Under the pieces are notes generated by a model that saw only the letters and a list, made by a program, of their open reading frames with translations, was not told where the DNA came from and searched no databases. This document shows positions 50,834 through 59,191 of a stretch of 64,000 bases of DNA, piece after piece. Source of the DNA: UBA12018 sp051656605. GTDB taxonomy: Bacteria > Bacteroidota > Bacteroidia > Bacteroidales > CAMTPD01. Within the stretch, counting starts at the first letter, position 1, and every line of letters starts with the position of its first letter. The stretch spans positions 1 to 64,000 of the forward strand of contig JBOGCF010000053.1 of assembly GCA_051656605.1 (NCBI GenBank), in the 5' to 3' direction. The position numbers and the translations under genes are program-made.

Positions 50834-51653
50834 GTGCTTATTGTATTTATCAAAGAAAAGGCTGTTGGGCTTGTTTGGAGCATTATCCATGTATAATGTA
50901 GCCAAATAGGCCTCTTTTTTTGCCCGTTACTCTCGTTTGCCGAACAAAAAAACGGTTACACTTTGACGGGTAAATCTCATTGATTTGTAACGCAAAGCTT
51001 TCAGCCTTATTGAGAAGTTTTTTACCGACCGCCAAAATGATTGCAATCACCTTTTAGGCTTGTCTATTTGTAACGGCTCAACCCTCGCAGAGTGGTTTCC
51101 TTGTATACCAAATAGGGGAGTGGACTGGCGGCGGCAGGCTCATGAAGTTGAGGCGGAATGTTTTCAATGAAGACGTTATCTGCTTTCCTCGAAAACTGTT
51201 TTTAGTTACCGTGAAGAGTGAAATCACGCACCACCGAAAACGAAAATACGCACGCAGCGTGAGTAAAAATACGCTTCGCGATGGGTAATAATACGTTCCA
51301 TAAGCACCTAAAGACCCTCTTCCAAAAACCAAACAAGCTTTTTTTGTAAACCAAACAAGGTTTTGCCAAGAAGTAAACGAGCTTTTTGGGCAAACCAAGC
51401 AACCTTTTTGCCAAAAACAGGCAAAGTTGGGACGAAGAAGCCACTTTATCGCCACGAAAATGCCATTTTCTCAAACCGAAAAATCCATCAAATCAGCTCA
51501 ACTAGAGCGGTAAATACCCGTAAATTCCCCAAAATCTTCTCGCAAAAAGTATCCCAAATCTTCGCTTAAAACAAGCTTAGTGTAAATTATAACCATTTTT
51601 TGTCTATACTTGCAGGTGTATAAACGAATTTGTAATGCTTAAATACTACCAAC
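50834..51653. repeat. Gene-free region with degenerate ~22-bp repeats
   Basis: About 820 bp without a credible gene; reading frames on both strands overlap each other and have poor composition. At 51318-51420 a degenerate unit of the type AAACCAAACAAGCTTTTT recurs four or five times with spacing of 20-26 bp. Just before it AATACGC-type short repeats occur (51245-51290). A similar phrase is at 25265-25320. The function is unknown. Confidence 0.55.
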
Positions 51654-52691
51654 ATGAAAAATACGATGTGGTTGTTTGCAGCAGCTTTTTTATGTGCATG
51701 CAGCCCGAAGGGTGATCCCACTTTAGATCTAATGACCATCACGATTGATGCAAACTCCGGTCAGGCGACCTCTTTGAACGGATTGCTTTCTTCGCAAACG
51801 GCGATCTCCCTCGATACGACAGTACTGGTTGCCGGAGTTGGTGATTTATGCCTGATCGACTCAAGCCTATATTTGCTCGACGACCAGCAAATGGCTATTA
51901 GCATGTTTACCAATCAGGGTGGCGAGGCTCTAAACACGATAAAAACTTTCGGAGGTGGTCCCGAAGAGTACATACAACCCACGATGCTTTCAACTGACGG
52001 AGCTTCGTTGTTTCTATTAGATTTCGCCGGAAGTGCTATTCTCGAGTACGACAAAGGTCTTCGCTTTGTACGCAAAATAAAACTAGAGTCGCCTGTGAAT
52101 GACTTTGTGTGTGTGCCGGAAGGATTCCTCTGCTTCAACTCATGGATGGGAGGCGAAGCTTGTCCCGTAGTTGTGTACAACAAGGAGGGTGAAGTGCAAC
52201 AACGGATCAATTTCAAACGACCGGTTGCAGCTTATGGAGCAAAAGGGAAAGTCTTTTTCGAGGATCAGGGACAAGTTTATTTTCGTCCGTTCTTTTGCGA
52301 TACCATCTATCAGTATAAACCTGAAGCGTTGGAGCTTTCTCCGGTTGCACTTCTCGACTTTCAGGATAAAGCAATTCCAAGTGATTTCGACTTTCAGAAC
52401 GATGTTTTTGCGTCTCCTTACGCTTTTGCGACTCATGTGTTTGTGGTAGATAGCTGTTGGGTGATCAGTTATGTGAGTGGAGGTTCTCGTTATTATGCAT
52501 TGGGCAAGACAGCAGGAGGAAATAGCGATTCGTATCATTTCGATGGGAAAAGTGGTGAAGTGTTCTTTCCGCAATGGAAAATAGGAGACAGACTTGCAAC
52601 GGTTGTTTTGGGTCCTATTTCTTCTTCGCGTGAGATTGAAGAGGGTAATGGCTGTTGGCTGTTGCTGCGAACCTTGAATCCACAACGCTAA
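51654..52691 (+). CDS. Six-bladed beta-propeller lipoprotein
   Basis: Protein of 345 aa. The signal peptide ends in the lipobox FLCAC with the lipidated Cys near residue 16 (then SPKGDPTLD). The rest has repeated beta strands (LCLIDSSLYLLDDQQMAISMF, SLFLLDFAGSAILEYD, FVVDSCWVISYVSGG) of the Bacteroides 6-bladed propeller (DUF5128-like) family, including the typical FGGGPEEYIQP. It is probably anchored in the outer membrane. No linked transport genes are seen. Confidence 0.83.
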   Translation: MKNTMWLFAAAFLCACSPKGDPTLDLMTITIDANSGQATSLNGLLSSQTAISLDTTVLVAGVGDLCLIDSSLYLLDDQQMAISMFTNQGGEALNTIKTFGGGPEEYIQPTMLSTDGASLFLLDFAGSAILEYDKGLRFVRKIKLESPVNDFVCVPEGFLCFNSWMGGEACPVVVYNKEGEVQQRINFKRPVAAYGAKGKVFFEDQGQVYFRPFFCDTIYQYKPEALELSPVALLDFQDKAIPSDFDFQNDVFASPYAFATHVFVVDSCWVISYVSGGSRYYALGKTAGGNSDSYHFDGKSGEVFFPQWKIGDRLATVVLGPISSSREIEEGNGCWLLLRTLNPQR

Positions 52692-52725
52692 TTTGCTGTA
52701 TTGATCTTGTTGTGCTGATATACAG

Positions 52726-52762
52726 AACGAGCCGCTGTAAACTGGGTTTGCAGCGGCTCGTT
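52726..52762. terminator. Bidirectional terminator between the propeller gene and dnaX
   Basis: Arms AACGAGCCGCTG and CAGCGGCTCGTT are perfect 12-mers. Few Ts follow. Confidence 0.75.
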
Positions 52763-52781
52763 GTATGTCGTATTGCTTGTA

Positions 52782-54566
52782 TTAGTCGAAGATGAGGCCA
52801 AACTCCTCGCGGAAGCGTGCCAGGGCTGTGTTGTCGGCAACCATCAGATTGTACTTTTCAGATGAGGTATAAGCGAGTTGCTTTTCGTTGCCTTCGGTTA
52901 TTCTGATTTGCATCTTGATGTGCGTATTCTTTAGCTTGGTGCGAAGGAATGTGAGCAAATCAAGGCTGCCGTTGGTTAGTTCCGACTCTTGTCCCGGATT
53001 GTGCACGGCAACTTCAAACGTTTCGTCGTGCAATAAGATCGGTTTGCAGTTGATTAGGAGATTCTTCAGATAGATTCTATCCTTGTCGAGTGTTTCCTGA
53101 AAAGCATCCCATTGCTTTGTCAAGTCATCGGCAGTGAAGGGATTGCGCATCTCTATCGTAACGGCCTGAGACGTTGTAGTCGTATCCGTTTCCTGCTTCT
53201 TTTGTGTCATGTTTTTGATCGACACGCCGGGCACGCCGCGACTGGGCATTTTATTGTATGCTGGTCGTTGAGGCGGCTCTTGCGAAACAGTGGGAGCGGG
53301 CGGATTGATCGTCATCACACGCGATTGCGGTTGTGCCGCCGCCGCTTGCTGTTGCGGAGCTTGAGGCTGCTGCGTTGGTGCTTGTTGTTGCGGAGCAGCA
53401 GGAGCAGCAGGTTGTTGCATCTGTTGTCCGTTTACCGCTTGCAAGGGTTTTCCTTGTTCGGGAGCAGGAGGTGCAGAAAGCAGTTGGCAGAGTTTGATCA
53501 AAGCCAATTCGACCAACAAGCGTTTGTTTTTACTCAAACGGTAGTTGAGGTCGCAATCGTTTGCTATTTCGATTGCTTTGTATAGGAAAGCCGTATTGCA
53601 CAAACGTGCCAATACGTTGTATCGTTCTTTGATGGAGTCGATGGTTTCGAGCAGTACCAGCGTTTGCGGATCTTTTGCAACCAGCAAGTCGCGGAAGTGA
53701 GAAGCGAGTCCGGCAATGAGCGACTGCCCGTCGAATCCGCGGTCTATCACGTCCTTAAACAGCAGAAGCGTGCTAGGTACGTCGCCTTTCAATATGGCAT
53801 CGGTCAGCTTAAAGTAGCAGTCGTAATCGAGTACGTTGAGGTTGTCGATCACTGCCTGATAGGTGATATTCCCTTGCGTATAACTAGCTACTTGGTCAAA
53901 CACAGAAAGCGCGTCGCGCATACCTCCGTCTACCTTTTGAGCAATCACGTTGAGTGCTTCCGGCTCGGCATGTATGTTTTCCTGTTGTGCTACATAGACC
54001 AAATGGTTTACGATGTCTGTAATCGAGATGCGGGTAAAGTCGTAACTTTGGCATCGCGACAAGATGGTAGGAAGAATCTTATGCTTCTCGGTCGTAGCCA
54101 AAATAAAGATGGCATGGTGAGGCGGCTCTTCAAGTGTCTTCAGGAAGGCATTGAAGGCAGCAGCCGAAAGCATGTGTACCTCATCGATGATGTATACTTT
54201 GTATTGACCAATCTGCGGCGGAATGCGCACTTGGTCGTTGATGATGCGGATGTCGTCTACAGAGTTGTTGGATGCAGCATCCAGCTCGTGAATGTTGTAG
54301 GAGCGTTGTTCGTTAAACGCCACGCACGATTCGCACTGGTTGCAAGCTTCGCCCTCGGGTGTGAGGTTAAGGCAATTGATCGTTTTGGCAAAGATACGGG
54401 CGCAGGATGTTTTACCTACACCTCTTGGTCCGCAAAACAAATAAGCGTGTGCTAGTTTGTGATTGAGGATGGCGTTCTTTAATGTTACGGTAAGTGCCTT
54501 TTGGCCCACTACGCTATTGAAGGTCGAGGGTCTGTATTTACGGGCTGAAACGATATAATTATCCAT
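52782..54566 (-). CDS. dnaX: DNA polymerase III subunit gamma/tau
   Basis: Protein of 594 aa from the ATG at 54566 (MDNYIVSARKYRPSTF). A start 24 nt upstream would overlap the promoter. It is the clamp-loader ATPase: Walker A FCGPRGVGKTSCAR, a four-Cys zinc module (CLNLTPEGEACNQCESC), Walker B VYIIDEVHML and the SRC sensor (SRCQSYDF). After ~370 comes a Gln/Pro/Ala-rich linker and a tau-type C-terminal domain that should bind the polymerase. No frameshift signal for a separate gamma form is evident by eye. Confidence 0.96.
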   Translation of the reverse strand: MDNYIVSARKYRPSTFNSVVGQKALTVTLKNAILNHKLAHAYLFCGPRGVGKTSCARIFAKTINCLNLTPEGEACNQCESCVAFNEQRSYNIHELDAASNNSVDDIRIINDQVRIPPQIGQYKVYIIDEVHMLSAAAFNAFLKTLEEPPHHAIFILATTEKHKILPTILSRCQSYDFTRISITDIVNHLVYVAQQENIHAEPEALNVIAQKVDGGMRDALSVFDQVASYTQGNITYQAVIDNLNVLDYDCYFKLTDAILKGDVPSTLLLFKDVIDRGFDGQSLIAGLASHFRDLLVAKDPQTLVLLETIDSIKERYNVLARLCNTAFLYKAIEIANDCDLNYRLSKNKRLLVELALIKLCQLLSAPPAPEQGKPLQAVNGQQMQQPAAPAAPQQQAPTQQPQAPQQQAAAAQPQSRVMTINPPAPTVSQEPPQRPAYNKMPSRGVPGVSIKNMTQKKQETDTTTTSQAVTIEMRNPFTADDLTKQWDAFQETLDKDRIYLKNLLINCKPILLHDETFEVAVHNPGQESELTNGSLDLLTFLRTKLKNTHIKMQIRITEGNEKQLAYTSSEKYNLMVADNTALARFREEFGLIFD

Positions 54567-54587
54567 GCTTTGCAAATCTGATCTACA

Positions 54588-54595
54588 CAAAGATA
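54588..54595 (-). promoter_or_regulatory. Predicted dnaX promoter
   Basis: The minus-strand sequence TATCTTTG matches TAnnTTTG, 22-29 nt before the chosen dnaX start; this also argues against the longer start at 54590. Confidence 0.6.
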
Positions 54596-54697
54596 ATGAA
54601 AAGAGGCTATATGATGAAACTCAATTCTAAAAATGAGGTTAATTAAGTACTCACTGTAAATATTATTGATTATTTTCGTTCTATAAAAGAATCTGCG

Positions 54698-55003
54698 ATG
54701 AAAAGAATTAAAGAGTTTTATAACAAGTATATCAGCGGTATAAATAAATACTATCTGGTTGTAGGCCTATTTGTGGTGTACACGCTTATTCTCGGAGATA
54801 GCAACTTGTATATTCGATACACCTATAATGAGAAGATTCGCAGTCTCGAGAAGGAGATTGATCATTACAATGCCGAGATTGAGGTGAACAAACAGAAGTT
54901 GGAGCATCTGCAAACCGACAAAGAGGGTTTGGAGAAGTTTGCTCGCGAAGAATACTTGATGAAGTGTCCTGATGAGGATGTTTACATCATTATTGACAAG
55001 TAA
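54698..55003 (+). CDS. Septum formation initiator (DivIC/FtsB-like)
   Basis: Protein of 101 aa, bitopic: a short cytosolic N-terminus, one transmembrane helix (YYLVVGLFVVYTLIL, ~19-33), then a coiled coil (EKIRSLEKEIDHYNAEIEVNKQKLEHL) and a conserved FAREEYLMKCPDEDVYII end. Known: proteins of this family join FtsL and FtsQ in the divisome. It precedes a small membrane protein by 22 nt. Confidence 0.9.
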   Translation: MKRIKEFYNKYISGINKYYLVVGLFVVYTLILGDSNLYIRYTYNEKIRSLEKEIDHYNAEIEVNKQKLEHLQTDKEGLEKFAREEYLMKCPDEDVYIIIDK

Positions 55004-55025
55004 GCTAAAAAACGAATAGATATAA

Positions 55026-55355
55026 ATGAAGGTTAGAAATTGGATTTATTATATAGCTTCCATCTTGGTGCTTGGAGGCTCTGTTTTGCATTTTGTGAAA
55101 TGGGAAGTTGCACCTTATATTTTTGCGGTAGGCGCGGCCGGCGTAGCGGTGAGTTTCTTAACTACACCACACAAAGGTGATGACTTTAAGCAAAAACGTT
55201 TGCACCGAATGAATGTGATTGCTTCTTTGTTTTTGTTGGTTGCATCGGGTATGATGTTTAAACGGGGCAACGACTGGATGGTGTTTCTTTTTATTTCGGC
55301 GCTATTGCAGATGTTTGCTGCTTTTAGAAGTGGTTCTGCTTCAGCTCAAAAATAA
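55026..55355 (+). CDS. Small membrane protein, four transmembrane helices
   Basis: Protein of 109 aa. Two N-terminal hydrophobic segments (~5-45), a basic cytosolic loop (HKGDDFKQKRLHRMN) and two further segments (~68-103) are seen. It is a conserved type of Bacteroidales membrane protein I cannot name. It is probably co-transcribed with the divIC-like gene; a terminator follows at 55388-55425. Confidence 0.8.
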   Translation: MKVRNWIYYIASILVLGGSVLHFVKWEVAPYIFAVGAAGVAVSFLTTPHKGDDFKQKRLHRMNVIASLFLLVASGMMFKRGNDWMVFLFISALLQMFAAFRSGSASAQK

Positions 55356-55387
55356 CGCATGCGACCATGCTTGGTCGGTATCGATAC

Positions 55388-55425
55388 AAAAAAAGGTTGC
55401 TTCTGTAAAAGAGGCAACCTTTTTT
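55388..55425. terminator. Bidirectional terminator between convergent genes
   Basis: Arms AAAAAAAGGTTGC and GCAACCTTTTTT with T runs on both strands. Confidence 0.85.
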
Positions 55426-55446
55426 GTGTATCGTTGTATATCCCGA

Positions 55447-56058
55447 TTACTTTTCTGAAGTAGATGGGTTATAGTTTTTGTTTAAGAATTCAGTCACCTG
55501 AGAAGTGATGTCATACTTAGGGTTAGCTAGCAAAATGTTATCACCCATTGTGTTGGTGAAGATGACTTGATAACCTTTCGATTTGTTGTAAACTTCAAGA
55601 AGATCTACAATGTTCTTGTGAAGTTGTTCGTCGATTTTCTGACGCTCAGCCATTACTTCCTGAGCAAGTCTTGCGTCCAACTCTTGAAGTTCTTGCTGTT
55701 TCTTCATCAAACGAGTTTGCTCTTGCTCTGCACGTTCTCTTGTAAGAAAAGCGTTGTTCTCTACCTTGCGTTGATACTCTTGCACTTCAGTTTCTAGCTG
55801 ACGTGCTTTTTGCATTACGCTCGCTCTTGAGTTTTCTTGTTTTCTCAAGATCGCTTCCGTCATGTCTTTTGCATAATTGTAGTTAAGCAAAAGCGAGTCT
55901 ACATTTACGTATGCTATTGGCAACAATGCTGAAGACGAGTCAGCAACAGAGAAAGACGGAGCTGAATCGCTGTTCTTTTTGTCTGAAAATTGCAACACAA
56001 ATAGTACAATTACAGCAACAGCAAGTACACCACTAATAACGTAGTTAATGTTTTTCAT
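55447..56058 (-). CDS. OmpH/Skp-family periplasmic chaperone-like protein
   Basis: Protein of 203 aa. One N-terminal hydrophobic segment (YVISGVLAVAVIVLFVLQF) anchors or exports it. PIAYVNVDSLLLNYNYAKD starts the Skp fold, followed by a long coiled-coil (~75-150) and the YQVIFTNTMGDNILLANPKYDIT beta end. Known: Skp-type proteins hold unfolded outer-membrane proteins. There is no bamA gene nearby. The membrane segment lacks a clear cleavage site, so it may stay anchored. Confidence 0.9.
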   Translation of the reverse strand: MKNINYVISGVLAVAVIVLFVLQFSDKKNSDSAPSFSVADSSSALLPIAYVNVDSLLLNYNYAKDMTEAILRKQENSRASVMQKARQLETEVQEYQRKVENNAFLTRERAEQEQTRLMKKQQELQELDARLAQEVMAERQKIDEQLHKNIVDLLEVYNKSKGYQVIFTNTMGDNILLANPKYDITSQVTEFLNKNYNPSTSEK

Positions 56059-56102
56059 AAAGTTGAAATTTGTAAAATCACTATATTATTCTATCACACC
56101 TT

Positions 56103-56306
56103 TTACTGGATATCTGCTAATTTAGACCTTTTGCGCTCTTGTAGATCTTGTGTTTTTATACACGAGATACCCTTTTTACCTAATTCTTTACTTTTGCCAA
56201 CGTGGGTTTCAGGGAACTTTCCGTTTTTAGTAAAAAAGACGCGAATACCAAGCAATAGTACCGCAACAACGACTACAACTAGTGTTAAAAGTAAATTTAA
56301 AAGCAT
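56103..56306 (-). CDS. Small conserved membrane protein
   Basis: Protein of 67 aa. A transmembrane helix (LLLTLVVVVVAVLLLGIRVFF) is followed by a basic tail with FPETHVGKSKELGKKGISCIKTQDLQ, in which a Cys lies near the end. The tail reads like a conserved family motif and not random sequence, so I call it a gene. It lies 44 bp upstream of the skp-like gene on the same strand. The function is unknown. Confidence 0.7.
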   Translation of the reverse strand: MLLNLLLTLVVVVVAVLLLGIRVFFTKNGKFPETHVGKSKELGKKGISCIKTQDLQERKRSKLADIQ

Positions 56307-56466
56307 ATTTCGTCCAATTATGAGCGCAAATATAAGAGTTTACATAAATATTCGATGTGAATTCTTCAAATTATTCTCTTTTTTTTCAACTCAATCATTA
56401 TTTTTGTCATATCAAGAATTATTAATCACGTAATAACAACAGTTATTTACAATAATACTTACGAAT

Positions 56467-57930
56467 ATGACAATAAAAGATCTGCAACCAGCTATCGTTT
56501 GGAAATATTTCGACGAGATTACCCAGATACCTCGCCCTTCTAAGAAAGAAGAGAAGATCATTGCCTACTTGGAAAACTTTGCCAAAGAACGCAATTTGGA
56601 GTTTAAGAAAGACAAAGCCGGAAACGTTGTGATTACAAAACCTGCAACTCCGGGTTACGAAGCACTTCCTACCGTGATTCTTCAATCGCACGTGGATATG
56701 GTGTGTGAAAAGAACAACGATACAGATCATGACTTCGACAACGATCCTATCCGTACACGTATTGAAAACGGTTGGGTGAAAGCAGAAGGAACAACGCTTG
56801 GCGCAGACAACGGTATTGGTGTTGCGGCAGAATTGGCTGTTCTTGCTTCGGACGATCTAGAGCACGGTAAAATCGAATGTTTGTTTACAGTAGACGAAGA
56901 GACTGGTTTGAGCGGTGCTTTCGCACTGGAATCAGGTTTCCTTACGGGAGATATTCTATTGAACCTAGACACAGAAGATGAAGGCGAAATCTACATTGGT
57001 TGTGCAGGTGGTAAAGATACGCAAGCATTCTTTACGTATCAACCGGCTATGTCTCCGGAAGGATATTTCTACTTCCGCGTAGATGTAAAAGGCCTTAACG
57101 GTGGTCACTCAGGTAGTGAAATCGATAAAGGTTTGGGCAATGCAAACAAGATCCTTACGCGTTACTTGTACGAACTGAAGAAGAAATTCGATATCGTATT
57201 GTGTGAAATAGACGGAGGTAACTTGCGTAACGCGATTGCGCGCGAAGCTCGTGCCGTAGTGGGTGTTCCTGCTTCTGAAAAGGAAACAGCTCGCATCATG
57301 TTGAACCAATTGGCTGCAGATGTAGAAGGCGAACTTAAAGCGGTAGATCCGAATGTACGTCTTACAATGGAGTCGGTAGAGCGTCCTGCTCATTGCATCG
57401 ATCGTAAAACTTCTTACAACTTGATCAACTCATTGTATGCTTGTCCGCACGGTGTTATCGCGATGAGTCATGCAATCCCTGGCTTGGTAGAGACTTCTAC
57501 AAACTTGGCTTCTGTAAAAATGAAAGCAGACAACACAATCGTTGTAGGCACAAGTCAGCGTAGCTCTACAGAGTCAAGCAAAGACGACGTTGCAAACATG
57601 GTGGCTGCTACATTCCAACTTGCAGGCGCTGAAACTAAACATGGCGACGGATACCCGGGCTGGAAACCAAATACAGATTCATTGATCTTGAAAGTAGCTC
57701 AAGAGTCTTACAAAGATTTGTACCACAAAGATGCTCAGATCAAAGCGATCCACGCAGGTCTTGAGTGTGGTCTTTTCCTTCAAAAGTATCCACACTTGGA
57801 TATGGTTTCAATTGGTCCTACTATGAGAGACGTTCACTCTCCGAACGAAAGACTAGAAATCGAATCTGTAAAACTATGGTGGGATTTCATGGTTGAATTG
57901 TTGAAAAACATTCCTGCAAAACAAGAATAG
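56467..57930 (+). CDS. pepD: Aminoacyl-histidine dipeptidase (M20 family)
   Basis: Protein of 487 aa, cytosolic. It is a zinc dipeptidase acting on Xaa-His and other dipeptides. Metal ligand regions are ILQSHVDMVCEKN, TTLGADNGIGVA and FTVDEETGLSGA, with the dimerisation insert at ~205-385. The C-terminal HAGLECGLFLQKYPHLDMVSIGPT holds the last His. It is monocistronic, with a terminator at 58029-58065. Confidence 0.95.
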   Translation: MTIKDLQPAIVWKYFDEITQIPRPSKKEEKIIAYLENFAKERNLEFKKDKAGNVVITKPATPGYEALPTVILQSHVDMVCEKNNDTDHDFDNDPIRTRIENGWVKAEGTTLGADNGIGVAAELAVLASDDLEHGKIECLFTVDEETGLSGAFALESGFLTGDILLNLDTEDEGEIYIGCAGGKDTQAFFTYQPAMSPEGYFYFRVDVKGLNGGHSGSEIDKGLGNANKILTRYLYELKKKFDIVLCEIDGGNLRNAIAREARAVVGVPASEKETARIMLNQLAADVEGELKAVDPNVRLTMESVERPAHCIDRKTSYNLINSLYACPHGVIAMSHAIPGLVETSTNLASVKMKADNTIVVGTSQRSSTESSKDDVANMVAATFQLAGAETKHGDGYPGWKPNTDSLILKVAQESYKDLYHKDAQIKAIHAGLECGLFLQKYPHLDMVSIGPTMRDVHSPNERLEIESVKLWWDFMVELLKNIPAKQE

Positions 57931-58028
57931 TTTCTAATAAAATAAGCATGTTGCGGTTCATACAGTTTCGTTGATCCATGTGGATGAATAGATCTTTAAT
58001 TCAACTCCGCGACATTGTTTAGATATGG

Positions 58029-58065
58029 AAAGAGGGTACTGCTGCACGAGTGGTATCCTCTTTTT
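58029..58065 (+). terminator. Terminator after pepD
   Basis: AAAGAGGGTAC and GTATCCTCTTT arms are followed by TT(A)GTTT. Confidence 0.7.
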
Positions 58066-58101
58066 AGTTTAGGGCAGACGTCTGTTGGCCAATAAATCTA
58101 G

Positions 58102-59166
58102 TTGACGATGAAATACACACAACTTCTGAGAATAACCTTACTACTCTTCAGCCTCTTGCTTTGCGGCTTGCCTCCGATGTTTGCTCAAGAAAGCAAATCA
58201 CTTCCTTTTGATGTCATGTTTTACAATGTAGAGAACCTTTTTGATTGTCGCGATGATTCGCTGCATGCCGACGAAGAGTTTACCCCGCGAGGTTTGCGCG
58301 GATGGAAATACGACCGGTATAAAACCAAACTCAATCAGATTGCAAAAGTAATTGCTGCTGCCGGAGAATGGGATACGCCGGCATTGATCGGATTGTGCGA
58401 GGTTGAGAACAATGCAGTCCTTTCCGACCTCCTTCGAAATACACCCTTGCGAAGCGAATTGTACCAATCCATTACGGCCGAGGGGAATGACATGCGGGGA
58501 ATCAACTGCGCGCTTATTTATCGGCGAGATCTGTTTAAGTACATTGCTCATCAGGAGTATGTAGTACGGTTTTCGGTGAAAATGAAGCGGACTACGCGTA
58601 ACCTGCTGCACGTTTCCGGAGAGTTGCTATCGGGCGATACGCTCGACGTGTTCGTAGCCCACTTTCCCTCCCGATCTGCAGGACAAAAGCAGACAGAAGT
58701 ACTTCGGTGCGATGTGGCATCTTTGTTGCGAAGTAAAGTAGATTCGATTTGTGCCATACGAACCCATCCGCAGTGTATAGTAATGGGAGACTTCAACGAC
58801 TCCCCTTCCGATAAGTCCATGACCGGCATCCTTCAAGCTCAAATACCGGAGCCTCCATTCTCGCCACAAGTATTGTACAATTTGTTTGCCGTGCAGAATC
58901 CCCATCAACACAGCGGAGGAACACATAAGTTTCAAGGAGAATGGGCACAACTTGATCAAATGATTGTGACGGGAAACCTGCTTCGTGGTGATAATCCTTT
59001 GCGGGCAAAGATCCCCAAAGGAGAGGTCCTTTCATTACCGTTTTTACTTACGCGCGATGACACACATGGCGGGAAAAGACCCTTTCGCACGTATCACGGA
59101 TACAAATATGAAGGCGGCTTTAGCGATCATTTGCCAATAATTGCCCGTTTTTCGATATATTTGTAA
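58102..59166 (+). CDS. Secreted endonuclease/exonuclease/phosphatase-family protein
   Basis: Protein of 354 aa. The signal peptide (LLRITLLLFSLLLCGLPPMFA) is cut after FAQ. EEP-fold motifs are visible in order: FYNVENLFDCRDD, LIGLCEVENNAVL, ALIYRRD, VFVAHFPSR, CIVMGDFNDSPSD and GFSDHLPIIARF. It is an exported DNase I-like hydrolase; nucleic acid, phosphoester or sphingolipid could be the substrate. The M23 peptidase gene follows after 25 bp. Confidence 0.9.
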   Translation: MTMKYTQLLRITLLLFSLLLCGLPPMFAQESKSLPFDVMFYNVENLFDCRDDSLHADEEFTPRGLRGWKYDRYKTKLNQIAKVIAAAGEWDTPALIGLCEVENNAVLSDLLRNTPLRSELYQSITAEGNDMRGINCALIYRRDLFKYIAHQEYVVRFSVKMKRTTRNLLHVSGELLSGDTLDVFVAHFPSRSAGQKQTEVLRCDVASLLRSKVDSICAIRTHPQCIVMGDFNDSPSDKSMTGILQAQIPEPPFSPQVLYNLFAVQNPHQHSGGTHKFQGEWAQLDQMIVTGNLLRGDNPLRAKIPKGEVLSLPFLLTRDDTHGGKRPFRTYHGYKYEGGFSDHLPIIARFSIYL

Positions 59167-59191
59167 GAAACGTAATAGAAGAGAACACTAT

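Noticed and set aside
51078..51569. Overlapping reading frames in the gene-free gap
   Set aside because: Three frames on two strands overlap each other within low-complexity repeats, without starts, promoters or recognisable motifs.
53664..54455. 263-codon plus-strand frame opposite dnaX
   Set aside because: It is a long shadow of the dnaX coding sequence with implausible composition.
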